Translations under genes and position numbers: made by a program
Part shown: positions 24,101 to 31,570 of the stretch, piece after piece
Numbering within the stretch: position 1 is the stretch's first letter
Layout: every line of letters starts with the position of its first letter
Notes under the pieces: generated by a model
The model's input: only the letters and a program-made list of their open reading frames with translations
What the model was told of the DNA's origin: nothing
The model's database searches: none
NCBI RefSeq assembly: GCF_028583425.1
Contig: NC_072799.1
Location: forward strand, 85,484,217 to 85,548,216
Source of the DNA: Eublepharis macularius
Taxonomy: Eukaryota; Chordata; Lepidosauria; Squamata; Eublepharidae
Direction: 5' to 3'
DNA: 64,000 nt

Positions 24101-26991
24101 TTTTTTTTAAAAAATAGAAGAGAAAATCAGGAATGGCTTATGCTACAGAAGATAAGTTTCTTTAAAGTGATGATGATTTTGTGATAGTTAATCCTGTTTC
24201 TTATCCTTAATCACCTTGTTTACATTGTGAATTCCACCTTGTGTTGACTCTGCCTCGTAACTTGCTGTTTTGGCTCATTATTGGGGACTCTATAACTGTG
24301 GCTGCAAATTATGAACCCTGGTAATCTTATCAATCTCTTGGGATGGGCAGAGGTGAAACATCAGCCAGATCTTTGTTTTCAGCCTTGAATGTACTCTTTT
24401 TTACCTTAAAGAAAACCAGGAATAATGTTAAAGGGTAGTTGCATCAAGACAGTTCAATCTGGAAATGTGGCTGTGATGTTTTCAAGGTATGTGAGGGTCC
24501 ACCTCTCCGTCTGTGGAAGTCTGCAATTGAAATCCCTGCCGTTCCCGAAGACGTCTTAAACCATATACTTAAAGAACAGCACCTTTGGGATGACGATCTT
24601 CTGGATGCCAAAGTGATCGAGACATTGGACAGCCAGACGGATATATACCAATATGTACAGAACAGCATGGTGCCACATCCCGCCAGAGACTATGTAGTCT
24701 TAAGGTAAATCCCTCGGTTTCTGATGGGAGAAATTTTAACCATTTCCCTTAGCCAGTTGTAGATGTCCCCATTCTTACTACAAGTCTGAGAAGACAACTC
24801 AAAGGCATTTAAAACTTGGTGTTTATAGAAGGAAAAAGGTTTGTTTTGCAGTAAGCCTTGATAACTGAATGCATACAGGAGAACATCAGCAGAATACGTT
24901 TATACCTTTCAGTCAACATGTAACAAACTGTTTACTCTACAAATGATCTCATGCAGTTCAGTAAACAAGTCAAACCAGAAGTACATGATCTTCAGAGAAT
25001 GATGGATTGACAGATGATAGTTTACATTTAGGAATGAGAACAGTCAAGCTGGCACCCACAAACCCCTGGCAGAACTGAGGGAGCAGGCATCCACGGCCAA
25101 GAGGATGTGTATGCAACTCTTTTGGCCTTTTAGAATAAGATAGATTAGAAACAGTAACATAGTTGTATTGTCGAAGGCTTTCACGGCCGGAGAACGATGG
25201 CTGTTGGGGGTTTTCCGGGCTGTATTGCCGTGGTCTTGGCATTGTAGTTCCTGACGTTTTGCCAGCAGCTGTGACTGGCATCTTCAGAGGTGTAGCACCA
25301 AAAGACAGAGACCTCTCAGTGTCACTTGTCTGTGGCAGCAAGTTATCTGCGGGTAGTGTGGATTCTCTCACGTAAGAGGGCCTGTTCTAGACGGTCATAA
25401 ATGCGGTTCGCCTGTGTGGTTTTGAAGATTCTTTTTTGTTGTGAGAAAAGATGGAATGGTTCTTGTGTCCCTGCAGCGTAGGAGAAAGGTTAAAGAACAG
25501 AGTTAGATGTGCTTTCTTGTTCCGAAGTGTTTCCAATCTCCGGGTCTGTTGGAATGTTTCCTCCCCGTAGAGGTGTTGGATGTATTGTCGAAGGCTTTCA
25601 CTGAGAGTGACACTGAGAGATCTCTGTCTTTCGGTGCTACACCTCTGAAGATGCCAGTCACAGCTGCTGGCAAAACGTCAGGAACTACAATGCCAAGACC
25701 ACGGCAATACAGCCCGGAAAACCCACAACAACCATAGTAACATAGTTATCATGATATTCTTAGAACTTGCTCTCTCAAGGCTGAGAGTGGAAGAAACACA
25801 TGCAGCTTTGTGTGTGTGTAGAAAAACTAGTTGACTGCAACTCTTAATAACCTTCAAACTGCAACACCTCAATGTGGCCGCATAAATGGCGATCAGAAAG
25901 TGTGTGAGAGATTTATGAGTAGAAATTGAACAATCTGGTTCAATGAAATAGTAAGCCAATAGGGTATTCCCAAAATTTCTCTAACAGTTTCTCACCGGTA
26001 GGCTTGTGAATGTGGGAGTCCACTGTTGCTGTAATTTAGCAACTGAAAGCAAATATATCAGTCAATTGATGGTGTTCAGTACTTTTTCCTAAACTTTTTT
26101 TTTTGTTTGAAATAGGACCTGTTTGAAATAGGACTGTGTTTCTTTTAAATAGGACTTGGAGAACAAACTTACCTAAGGGAGCTTGCGCTCTTCTGTGCTC
26201 CTCTGTGGAACATGACCGTGCTCCAGTTCTTGGCGTGCGAGTAAATGTTCTCCTGTCCCGGTATCTCATTGAACCATGCAGTTCAGGAAAATCCAAAGTT
26301 ACCTACATGTGTAGAATTGATTTAAGGTAAACTTTTCTACTTTGCTCTCTCTTTTTTTCCTGTTCTGCTTTTGGAATTGTGCAATCGCACTCTTGTGGAA
26401 ATTTGGGTTGCAGGGTAGCCGTAGGCTGGCACTGCTGCCCCATTCCATCCTGATTTTTCTACTGTAGGATGGAAAAATCATGAAATCTGTTTTAATTCAG
26501 GGCTGTGTAAGATTTGTCACCTGTGGTTCATGTAAGTGCAGAACTCTCAGGAGGTATTTTCCCTGGGCCAGTATCACATTTGACCACCAAATTCCATCTG
26601 TCCTGTTGGGTTTTGGATGTTCACATTTGTGCTGCCCTGATTCCTGTGTTTACAGTTGCTCTGAATGTTTTTGTCAGTCCATCCTCTGCTCGCAGATACG
26701 CTGTACCATTGGTTCTGCCGTCCATGACAAAGCAAAAATGTGACTCTTTGATTTGGATCTCCACCCATTTCCCCAACTGAACACCTGTCCTGAAAATCTC
26801 TGTTTCTTTTATATTTTTTCCACCAACCAGATAAGTTGCTTCACACATCTGTTTTCTTTTGTTAAAACAGGGGGCATAAGCCTGACTGGTATGCAAAAGC
26901 TTTCGGACATTTATGTGCAGCAGAAGTTGTTAAGATCAGAGATTCTTTCACTAAGCAGAACGTTGAGAATAAGGAAGCGAAATCCAGGTGA
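6060..26991 (+). CDS. DLC1: DLC1 gene, joined coding region (11 exons, 5' incomplete)
   Basis: Joining 6060-6123, 9518-10944, 13665-13841, 16307-16466, 17797-17995, 20835-21048, 21956-22070, 22332-22550, 24487-24704, 26153-26326 and 26871-26991 gives an unbroken frame of about 1028 codons. It matches the vertebrate DLC1 layout: linker after SAM, long serine-rich region, RhoGAP, START. DLC1 is known as a focal-adhesion GAP that switches off RhoA-type GTPases and acts as a tumour suppressor in mammals. The common human isoform is 1091 residues, so roughly 65 residues (the SAM domain) should lie upstream. Identity to DLC1 rather than STARD13 or STARD8 rests on recalled family sequence, especially the linker, the LD-like motif and the C-terminal tail. 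Every junction preserves phase. All introns are GT-AG except the one after 21048, which appears to be GC-AG. Confidence 0.95.
6660..7960. other. GC-rich then pyrimidine-rich intronic block
   Basis: Bases 6680-7090 are GC- and CpG-rich. Bases 7140-7930 are strongly C/T-rich on the plus strand. Long open frames on both strands reflect composition, are low complexity and have no recognised domain. Two TGACATCA octamers (6767-6774, 6783-6790) flank a CACGTG at 6776-6781. It could be a cryptic CpG island or a GC-rich repeat; I cannot tell which. Confidence 0.4.
7961..9517. other. Intronic sequence before the large exon
   Basis: No gene or clear repeat recognised apart from AT-rich tracts near 8580-8620 and 9020-9080. 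The acceptor for the 9518 exon is TTTCATTGCAG. Confidence 0.5.
9518..10944 (+). CDS. DLC1: DLC1 large central exon: serine-rich region with tensin- and LD-motif sites
   Basis: This 1427-base exon encodes about 475 residues plus two bases of a split arginine codon. It starts after TTGCAG with SEDSDEDEPCAISGKWTFQR and ends ASLTRSNR at AACAG|GTCAGT. The region is disordered and rich in Ser/Thr. It contains RLSIYDNVPGS at 10577-10609, the motif bound by tensin SH2 domains in mammalian DLC1, and LDDLLYHVKGMQ at 10670-10705, the LD-like motif that binds talin and FAK. Basic RSLLKRMESLKIK and serine runs such as SSSSSQSETSS are likely phosphorylation regions. These partners are known for the mammalian protein; conservation here is seen, function is inferred. 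No stop or frameshift interrupts the exon. Confidence 0.97.
11185..11376. repeat. Inverted Penelope-type repeat with decayed hammerhead core
   Basis: Head-to-head inverted arms around the phrases GACTAACCAACTT and AAGTTGGCTAGTC. The arm at about 11290-11330 contains GATGAAGAGAGCTGTGG then CTCTCAAAAGC, matching a hammerhead layout (CUGAUGA, stem II GAGA/UCUC, GAAA) with a C for the second core base and an A for the first G of GAAA. Same family as 37143-37345. Confidence 0.55.
12055..12400 (-). pseudogene. L2/CR1-type LINE reverse transcriptase fragment
   Basis: The minus strand encodes the C-terminal part of a LINE reverse transcriptase. Landmarks are VTSRLDYCNALYKGLPSKS, then LQLVQNSTACFL and HITPILQSF. 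The fragment is truncated at both ends and lies in a DLC1 intron. Confidence 0.75.
12530..12606. repeat. TTCC/TTTC simple repeat
   Basis: Near-pure C/T microsatellite made of TTCC and CTCC units. Confidence 0.85.
13665..13841 (+). CDS. DLC1: DLC1 exon: helical segment before RhoGAP
   Basis: This 177-base exon runs from CCTTGAAG|GCACCG to AGCTG|GTGAGA. It encodes HRMRWHSFQTSHRPSL, then SSASLQINCQSVAQMNLLQK, then YSLLKLTALLEKYTPSNKHG and FSW. In DLC1 this stretch lies just N-terminal to the GAP domain and is the most conserved part of the linker. Both ends are split codons (arginine on the left, tryptophan on the right) that complete correctly across the introns. Confidence 0.95.
13940..14165 (-). 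repeat. CA-rich microsatellite and tRNA-derived SINE
   Basis: CACG/CACA units at about 13947-13976 are followed by a minus-strand SINE. Its head (complement of 14100-14160) has box A TGGCTCAGTGG and box B AGGTTCAATC, as in a tRNA-derived pol III promoter. It is not a functional tRNA, since no cloverleaf 3' half follows. Confidence 0.7.
14165..16306. other. Intronic sequence, no gene recognised
   Basis: Contains an (AC)n run at about 14440-14462, a C-run at 15009-15017 and AT-rich DNA from 15500 to 16030. No coding exon of DLC1 is missing here: flanking exons join in phase. Confidence 0.55.
16307..16466 (+). CDS. DLC1: DLC1 exon: start of RhoGAP domain
   Basis: This 160-base exon begins after TTTTCAG. 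It encodes AVPKFMKRIKVPDYKDRNVF, then GVPLTVNVQRTGQPLPHSIQ, then QAMRYLRSQCLDQ. The phrase FGVPL followed by a Q-rich helix is the usual opening of a RhoGAP fold. The donor is CAG|GTTAGA, phase 0. Confidence 0.95.
16949..17160 (-). repeat. 5S rRNA-derived SINE
   Basis: The segment at about 17070-17160 (GGTCTCCCATCC, then ACCCTGCTTAGCTTCT, then ATCAGGCTCACCTGGG) is the complement of the internal-promoter half of vertebrate 5S rRNA, diverged. A non-5S body continues to the left. The same SINE occurs at about 29001-29200, 35889-36085, 55559-55758 and 62447-62643. Confidence 0.75.
17338..17708. mobile_element. Foldback MITE, member of the 4611 family
   Basis: Ends are TTTCTCTACACGAGA and CTTGTGTAGAGAGACTC. 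Inverted arms share the AGAGCCTTC and CTCTGTCAG segments seen at 4611-4921. It sits just upstream of the arginine-finger exon. Confidence 0.65.
17797..17995 (+). CDS. DLC1: DLC1 exon: RhoGAP catalytic arginine-finger exon
   Basis: This 199-base exon begins VGLFRKSGVKSRIQALRQMN. The arginine of GLFRKSG, codon 17809-17811, is the RhoGAP arginine finger, the residue that completes the GTPase active site. The exon continues NYEGQSAYDVADMLKQFFRD and LPEPLLTNKLSETFLQIYQ, where LPEPL is a second RhoGAP hallmark. It ends with a single T before GTAAGC, completed as tyrosine by the next exon. All catalytic landmarks look intact, so the protein should be GAP-competent. Confidence 0.97.
18409..18930 (-). 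repeat. Two tRNA-derived SINEs in tandem, minus strand
   Basis: Each unit reads, on the minus strand, tRNA-like head (GGTTAAGAG, box B GGTTTGATTCC), body (CACAGCTTCTCAGAG) and tail ending in TATAAATAGAATG-type sequence with CAA/ATA microsatellite. The second unit lacks the tail. The same SINE is at 34125-34345 and 42426-42678 (plus) and 37586-37815 (minus). Confidence 0.75.
19375..19556. mobile_element. Short foldback MITE
   Basis: Near-perfect inverted arms of about 60 bp from GGCCATTTTCACACTGCTTA to its complement at 19537-19556, with CGTTCTGGGAGCT near the centre. Flanking TTT on both sides would be a 3-bp target duplication. No open frame. Confidence 0.75.
19557..20834. other. Intronic sequence, no gene recognised
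   Basis: Low-complexity C-run at about 20100-20118. No exon or complete repeat could be supported. Confidence 0.5.
20835..21048 (+). CDS. DLC1: DLC1 exon: C-terminal half of RhoGAP, GC donor
   Basis: This 214-base exon follows TTATGCAG. It encodes YVPKDQRLQAIKAAIMLLPD, then ENREVLQILLYFLSDVTAAV, then KENQMTPTNLAVCLAPSLFH and LNTLKRENSSPR. NLAVCLAPSL is the conserved final RhoGAP helix motif. The conserved reading SSPR-VMQRK needs the exon to end at 21048, where the donor is AAG|GCAAGT, a classic GC donor. A GT donor (CAG|GTAGCT) lies 12 bases downstream at 21061. Using it would insert four residues (QVSR) in frame. Confidence 0.93.
21208..21641. mobile_element. Foldback MITE, member of the 4611 family
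   Basis: Outer ends GAGAGTCTCTCTCTACACGA and GTCTTGTGTAGAGAGACTCT. Between the arms is an unrelated or diverged insert (about 21375-21530). It lies in the intron that begins with the GC donor. Confidence 0.6.
21956..22070 (+). CDS. DLC1: DLC1 exon: RhoGAP-START connector
   Basis: This 115-base exon follows a T-rich tract ending ATTAG. It encodes VMQRKQSLGKPDQKDLNENL and AATQGLGHMIAECKKLFQ. It includes the last RhoGAP helix, and the donor is a strong CAG|GTGAGC. The first base completes the arginine codon left by the GC-donor exon. Confidence 0.95.
22332..22550 (+). CDS. DLC1: DLC1 exon: START domain, first part
   Basis: This 219-base exon (73 codons, phase 0 at both ends) begins IPEEMSKCRNSYTEQDLRPL and continues TLEELGRNSNSEPADYRSYI, then QDCMDDLLKEIKDKFKGWVS and CSTSEQAELAYKK. 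It forms the start of the lipid-binding START domain. The donor is AAG|GTATAT. Confidence 0.95.
23399..23648. mobile_element. hAT-like MITE (CAGGGC ends)
   Basis: Ends CAGGGCTTTTTTC and AAAAAAAGCCCTG. The interior is a long palindrome centred near 23520, with arms containing GATCTCCAGACAGAGGGGAG and its complement. Relatives are at 31066-31387 (copied at 57624-57945) and 51939-52246. Confidence 0.8.
24487..24704 (+). CDS. DLC1: DLC1 exon: START domain, middle
   Basis: This 218-base exon encodes VCEGPPLRLWKSAIEIPAVP, then EDVLNHILKEQHLWDDDLLD, then AKVIETLDSQTDIYQYVQNS and MVPHPARDYVVLR. The acceptor (TTTTCAAG) has a modest pyrimidine tract, and the exon opens with GTATGT, which itself resembles a donor. 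Length and sequence agree with DLC1 START; residue 2 is Cys where human DLC1 has Ser, as I recall it. The donor is AAG|GTAAAT. Confidence 0.95.
25165..25735. mobile_element. Penelope-derived inverted-repeat insertion with two hammerhead-like cores
   Basis: Flanked by perfect 12-bp target duplications AGTAACATAGTT (25153-25164 and 25736-25747). The left arm (25165-25316) and right arm (about 25575-25735) are inverted copies. Each has a hammerhead-like layout: CUGAAGA (right arm 25645-25651), stem II GCCAG/CUGGC, then AAAACGUC where GAAACGUC is expected. The change at the G of GAAA should abolish cleavage. It carries no protein gene. Penelope-like elements are known to encode hammerhead motifs in their terminal repeats. 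Confidence 0.75.
26153..26326 (+). CDS. DLC1: DLC1 penultimate coding exon, START domain (duplication copy 1)
   Basis: This 174-base exon follows TTTTAAATAG. It encodes TWRTNLPKGACALLCSSVEH, then DRAPVLGVRVNVLLSRYLIE and PCSSGKSKVTYMCRIDLR. It is the beta-strand-rich core of START. The exon lies 86 bases inside the left edge of the 11.4-kb duplicated block and is repeated unchanged at 52712-52885. Confidence 0.95.
26871..26991 (+). CDS. DLC1: DLC1 last coding exon with stop (duplication copy 1)
   Basis: After TTAAAACAG the exon reads GHKPDWYAKAFGHLCAAEVV and KIRDSFTKQNVENKEAKSR, then TGA at 26989-26991. This is the C-terminal START helix and tail of DLC1. The length of the tail matches the family, so the stop is the genuine one. 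It is repeated exactly at 53430-53550. Confidence 0.95.
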
Positions 26992-29900
26992 CTACTGAAG
27001 CAGACCAACTCTGCATTCAACCCGCCACAGTCGGTGTGCATCAGTGCGCCCAGGAGCTCCTGATTGTTTGCTGCAGAACGGATCCTGGTGTGGTCTGAAG
27101 TTCTCATGTGAACCAAGAGTATCTGGAATTGGTCTGATATTCTCACTCAAAATGCTGGGGCAATACCATGAATTTTAAAGCTGCTTCTTCCTGTTGTTGT
27201 TAGGCCTATCGTATAGGCCTTGACTGGAATATATTGGACATTACACAAAAAGAATTTTTAAAGTATATTATTCTATGTATGAATTGCTTCTGAGAAGCAA
27301 CATTCGAAGAAATGTATTCTGGAATACAGTGGGAAATGATTTTCCCTTTGCATATGTATCTGTGTGCTGTTTGTTGAGGGACTGTTGCAGCCACTGGATG
27401 TGTTGGTACTCTTCACTGTCGTCCTCTCTAAAGTAAGTGAAGGAAGGTTTGCACAGAGACAAAGGTGTTGAACGGCTGTCTGAATTTTGGACAGCCTTGG
27501 ATACAGGTTTAGTAGAAGCACAGTGTCTGGTACACTCAAAGGCAATTAGGAAGAGTCTTCATGTTGTGAGGAAAGAGTTCAGCCTGGGATTTTTGCCTGC
27601 CCAGCAGACCTTCAGAAGCTTGTCTTGTGTGTCACGCATAAATAAATGGGGCAGGACTAAGGAAGGCAAAACATGATGCCCAATGAAGAATTTATGGGAG
27701 AGGTTAAAAACGTCCAATGCGCTTCAGTATGTCTCTTTCAAGGGCAGTGGCTCTGTATCTTCTCCTGTTTGAAAGAAGTGTTCTCCACATCTTGACATGG
27801 AGGCAAATAAGCCTTTTCCCCTGGAGTGTATGCTTAACAGCCTCATGTACCTCTATGAAATGAATTTGCCACAGTCACATTTTAAACATCAAGGTGACCA
27901 TTTAAAAAACAATACATGCATTGGCGCTTAGAGTTCTAGCTCTCAATATGCTCTATATTGGGAAAAGATGCTAGTAGAAACATATTCACTGTGTTTAATT
28001 CAACTCTCTTTTTCCATGTATGTATATACCCATCATTTTATCCATACGCTCCTGCTAAGAAACAGGCCAGATTCGTAACTGACCTTGTTTGTTTGGATCT
28101 CATAGGAAAGAAGAGAAAGCTTAAAGGCACAATAGTAGAGCTGACGTTGCTTTCAGCAGCTTAAAGAAAAATAGCACTGGAAAAAATAGTATAACTGGAG
28201 CATAAAACATTCTAAAGTCATCCAGTGTAATAGATACTGTGTTAGGAGTTTGAAGGTGTTCATATCATCTGCTCTCACACAACCGTATTAACCTCATTTA
28301 GCCAAATGCTTGGGGCGGGGGGGATTTCCCAAATCCTGAGCTTTGTTGAAGGTTGGATAAGCGAAATGATTGTTGCTGTTAGATTACTTGAGGCAAATTG
28401 AAGGACTGCAGGTCAGGAGCATGGCAGATGGGGCAGTACGTTGCACAGACCAGTGGCTTTCAGAGGAAAACCCAGACCTGTTAACTCCATCACCACGAGC
28501 ATTCGGATGGCCATAGCCAGTGACATCTGGGTAGGGGCTTGCAGAATCAATGTGTTTCTGAAAGTAGTACACTCACTGTTTCAGGTGTTGCCAGAAAAAC
28601 CTCTCACTCTTTTGCGGGGAGGAGTATCACGTTGTCAAATATGACATACGCAAGAGAGAATCAAGAAAGCTTCTTTGTAAAAAAAAAAAAAAAAAGTTTG
28701 GGTGCAAGAAGGTAAAAACAGAGTGGCAAGAGAGGGCAGAGGGGGTCCTTTTGTGATGGACTTCCCCAGTGTTTCAGACCCCACAGGATTATGCTTCAGG
28801 TGCACCTCCATCTCTAGGTATGAGATAGCCATAACAGATGCTGTTCAATTCTACTGCTGTTCTGTCATTCAGTGTTGAAGTATATCCAGTTGGATTCAGG
28901 CTATATTTTCCTATTTATTTTATTTATCTTATTTTGTGATGTTTATAGTCTGCCTTTCTCACTGAAGACTCAAGGTGGGATACAGGATGGTGGTGGTAGA
29001 GAGAGCCCTCAAGTCAGAGTTGATATATGGCGACTCCTGGTGGGATTTTCGTGGCAAGAGACTAACAGGTGGTTTGCCATTGAATGTCTCTGCAGCCCAG
29101 GTCTTCGTTGGAGGTCTCCCATCCCATTACTAACCAAGGCCAGCCCTACTTAGCTTCTGAGATCTGACAAGATTAGGCTCACCTGGACTATCCAGGGCAG
29201 GGATACAGGATAAAATCAACCCCCAAAAATCAACAGTGTAGACAAACAGCGTAAGACAACCCAAAGAAAACTGCAATAGGACTACAGTTACAGAACTAGG
29301 GAACACTGCAAACAACTTACAATAATCATTGTCATGGATTACATCTTACTTTATTATAATAATGGTGCCCTTCTGGGCAGAATGGAACTCCACCTCCCCT
29401 CTCTACATCCCACCAGCCTCTACAAAATGCTGTTTCTGGGAGATGAGGGCTCCAGGAGAAAGTTACGAGGGAGGGCTGCAGAAGGAAGGAGGAATCAGTG
29501 GAAATGGCCAGTTTGGTCTGGATCTAACTCATAATCTCCAAGAGCAGGTCTTTGACTCTTGCTGTGAATCTTGCCCTGCCAACCCCCAGAAACTTGCAAT
29601 TGTGTCCTGTGTAAGGTTTGTGCTTTGGTATAGAGATGCACTATTAGTATAGAGATGCACTGAACAAGTATGAGTAAGGTATGAATGAAAAATATAAAAT
29701 GGAAGATAGATGGTTGGGTGGTGGTGGTTTAAAACAAAGGCTTTAAAGAGAGACCCATCCTTAGAGTTGTCCTGTCCCAGGCTTTCTGACTTTTCAGTGT
29801 CTTTTAAAACTCCTTTCTGTGTCCCTACAACCAGGGACAACTGCTAAGCTGTGCATTGGACCAAAGATGGTGTGAAGTTGGCCTGTTCGTTCCATCTTCC

Positions 29901-31065
29901 TTACTTGCATTGAAGAAAAGGACCACACAGCTTAGAGGTTGCCTTACAACTTGGGCCCTTTCCTGGTTTCTCCATCTCAAAGCAGTGACATGGCTGGAAG
30001 CAGCCCTCGGTTACCATTATCAGTATTATTGCTTTTAAAGTTTTTGTGATGAAGAATTGTGATGGTGCCAACAGGCTTGTATTGTGCTTGTAGGCATGGC
30101 CAGTGCCTGCATCGTTACCCCGTGTAATTTTGTCTTGTTTTTGTTTTGCCCTTCCCCTCATTGTTCTTTGCACATTTTGTAATAACCACACACACAGGAA
30201 AAAAGTCAACACAGGAAATAGTAGGGAGAAAAGATGTGATACGGCAAGCCTTGCATTTGATCCTTTTCAAGCAACAAACAGACGGGAACAATGTTCTTCC
30301 CAGAAGTTGTGAAGAACATTGCAGGGTGTCAGTGCAAGCTCTAATGAAACTTTGACTCCTCTTTTGCAAACCTAAAGGTATACATGATACAACCAAGGAT
30401 CAGGTGTGGACTAATACCAACTCTTTTGGATTATGTTACGAGACTCCTCCTGGAGGGGAAAGTAGCTGTGTTAGATTATACAGTTGTGTCCCCACCCTCA
30501 GTGGTTGTGAGGCCAAACTACGCGTTCAGTTTTTAACAAGTTCGTTCCACATTCTCTGCAGCTCCACAGCAGCTGCGGGGAATGGCTTTTTGTAAAAAAT
30601 AAAGGAGAGTCCAAACAGGCTTGGAATGAGACTGTGGGTGCATTCCACCTTCAAGACATTTTCCTGCACAGAAACAGCACTGAGGAGGAATACATACCCA
30701 TTTTTGCTGTTTTGATAACAAGCAGAAGTCCTTCCTCTCCCTGCAGCTGTGTTCTGAGCCTGTTTGGGCTCTTTTATTTTTTAAAACCATTCGCCGTAGC
30801 TGCTTTGTAGATGCAAGGAACCCAGACCCAACTCATTAAAAACCCGGACGTGTAGTTTGGCCAGCTGAGTGTGTTTAGGATCACAACATTAGTATTCCTC
30901 ATGAATAGGGCAACCTTGTGCATTCTTTGTATACTGTCCTAAACATTTAAATGTGTGAAAATATATGTTGTACATACCGTTCTGTTGTAAACGTGTACAC
31001 TTGCTTACAGTTAATTGTCCAGTATAGATAAAGCATGAACATAATTATTTAAATATACTTGTATT

Positions 31066-31387
31066 CAGGGCTTTTTTCCTGGGAAAAGAGGTGGTGGAAC
31101 TCAGGACCGCACAATGATGTCACTTTGGGTCAGCTGGAACAAGGGGGGAGTTTTTTAAAGTTTAAATCACCCTTGGCGAAAATGGTCACATGTCCGGTGG
31201 CCCAGCCCCCTGATCTTCAGACAGAGGGGAGTTTAGATTGCCCTCCGCGCTGTAGCGCAGCGGCACGGAAAGCAATCTCAACTCCCCTCTGTCTGGAGAT
31301 CAGGGGGGCGGGGCCACCGGACATGTGACCATTTTCAAGATGTGCCGGAACTCCGTTCCACCACGTTCCCGATGAAAAAAAGCCCTG
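31066..31387. mobile_element. hAT-like MITE in DLC1 3' UTR
   Basis: CAGGGC/GCCCTG ends with a perfect 8-bp target duplication CTTGTATT (31058-31065 and 31388-31395). Inverted arms of about 75 bp lie between roughly 31180 and 31335 and would form a long hairpin in the mRNA. Duplicated at 57624-57945. Confidence 0.88.
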
Positions 31388-31553
31388 CTTGTATTTATAC
31401 CTCAGATATTCTTTTGGGGGAGGGGAGGATTTTGTACCTCAAGTTGTCTCCCCTTCGTCCACCCTCATGTAAATAACTTTTCCACAATTAAGGTCTCAGT
31501 AAAAGAAGAAAAGGTTTATATCTTGCTGTTATATGTCTGTACAGTATATAATC

Positions 31554-31559
31554 AATAAA
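31554..31559 (+). promoter_or_regulatory. DLC1: Candidate distal poly(A) signal of DLC1 (copy 1)
   Basis: AATAAA in the context TATAATCAATAAATGC, at the end of non-repetitive AT-rich sequence. It is the last hexamer before repeat-rich intergenic DNA. Repeated at 58112-58117. Confidence 0.6.
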
Positions 31560-31570
31560 TGCACTATTAA

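Larger units (their letters stand above)
26992..31570 (+). other. DLC1: DLC1 3' UTR (copy 1)
   Basis: This is the probable 3' UTR of about 4.6 kb running from the stop codon to the AATAAA at 31554-31559. It holds a poly(A) run at 28679-28695, an L2/5S-SINE patch near 28900-29200, a hAT-type MITE at 31066-31387, and two Pumilio-type elements (TGTACATA 30969-30976, TGTAAATA 31468-31475). A 7-base site CAGTGTT at 28870-28876 matches the miR-141/200a seed; miR-141 is reported to repress mammalian DLC1. Earlier AATAAA hexamers (for example near 27641 and 30598) could give shorter forms. No other coding sequence is supported here. Confidence 0.7.

Noticed and set aside
6060..26991. Assignment to STARD13 or STARD8
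   Set aside because: The linker, LD-like motif and C-terminal tail fit DLC1 better from recalled family sequence; a direct alignment would settle it.
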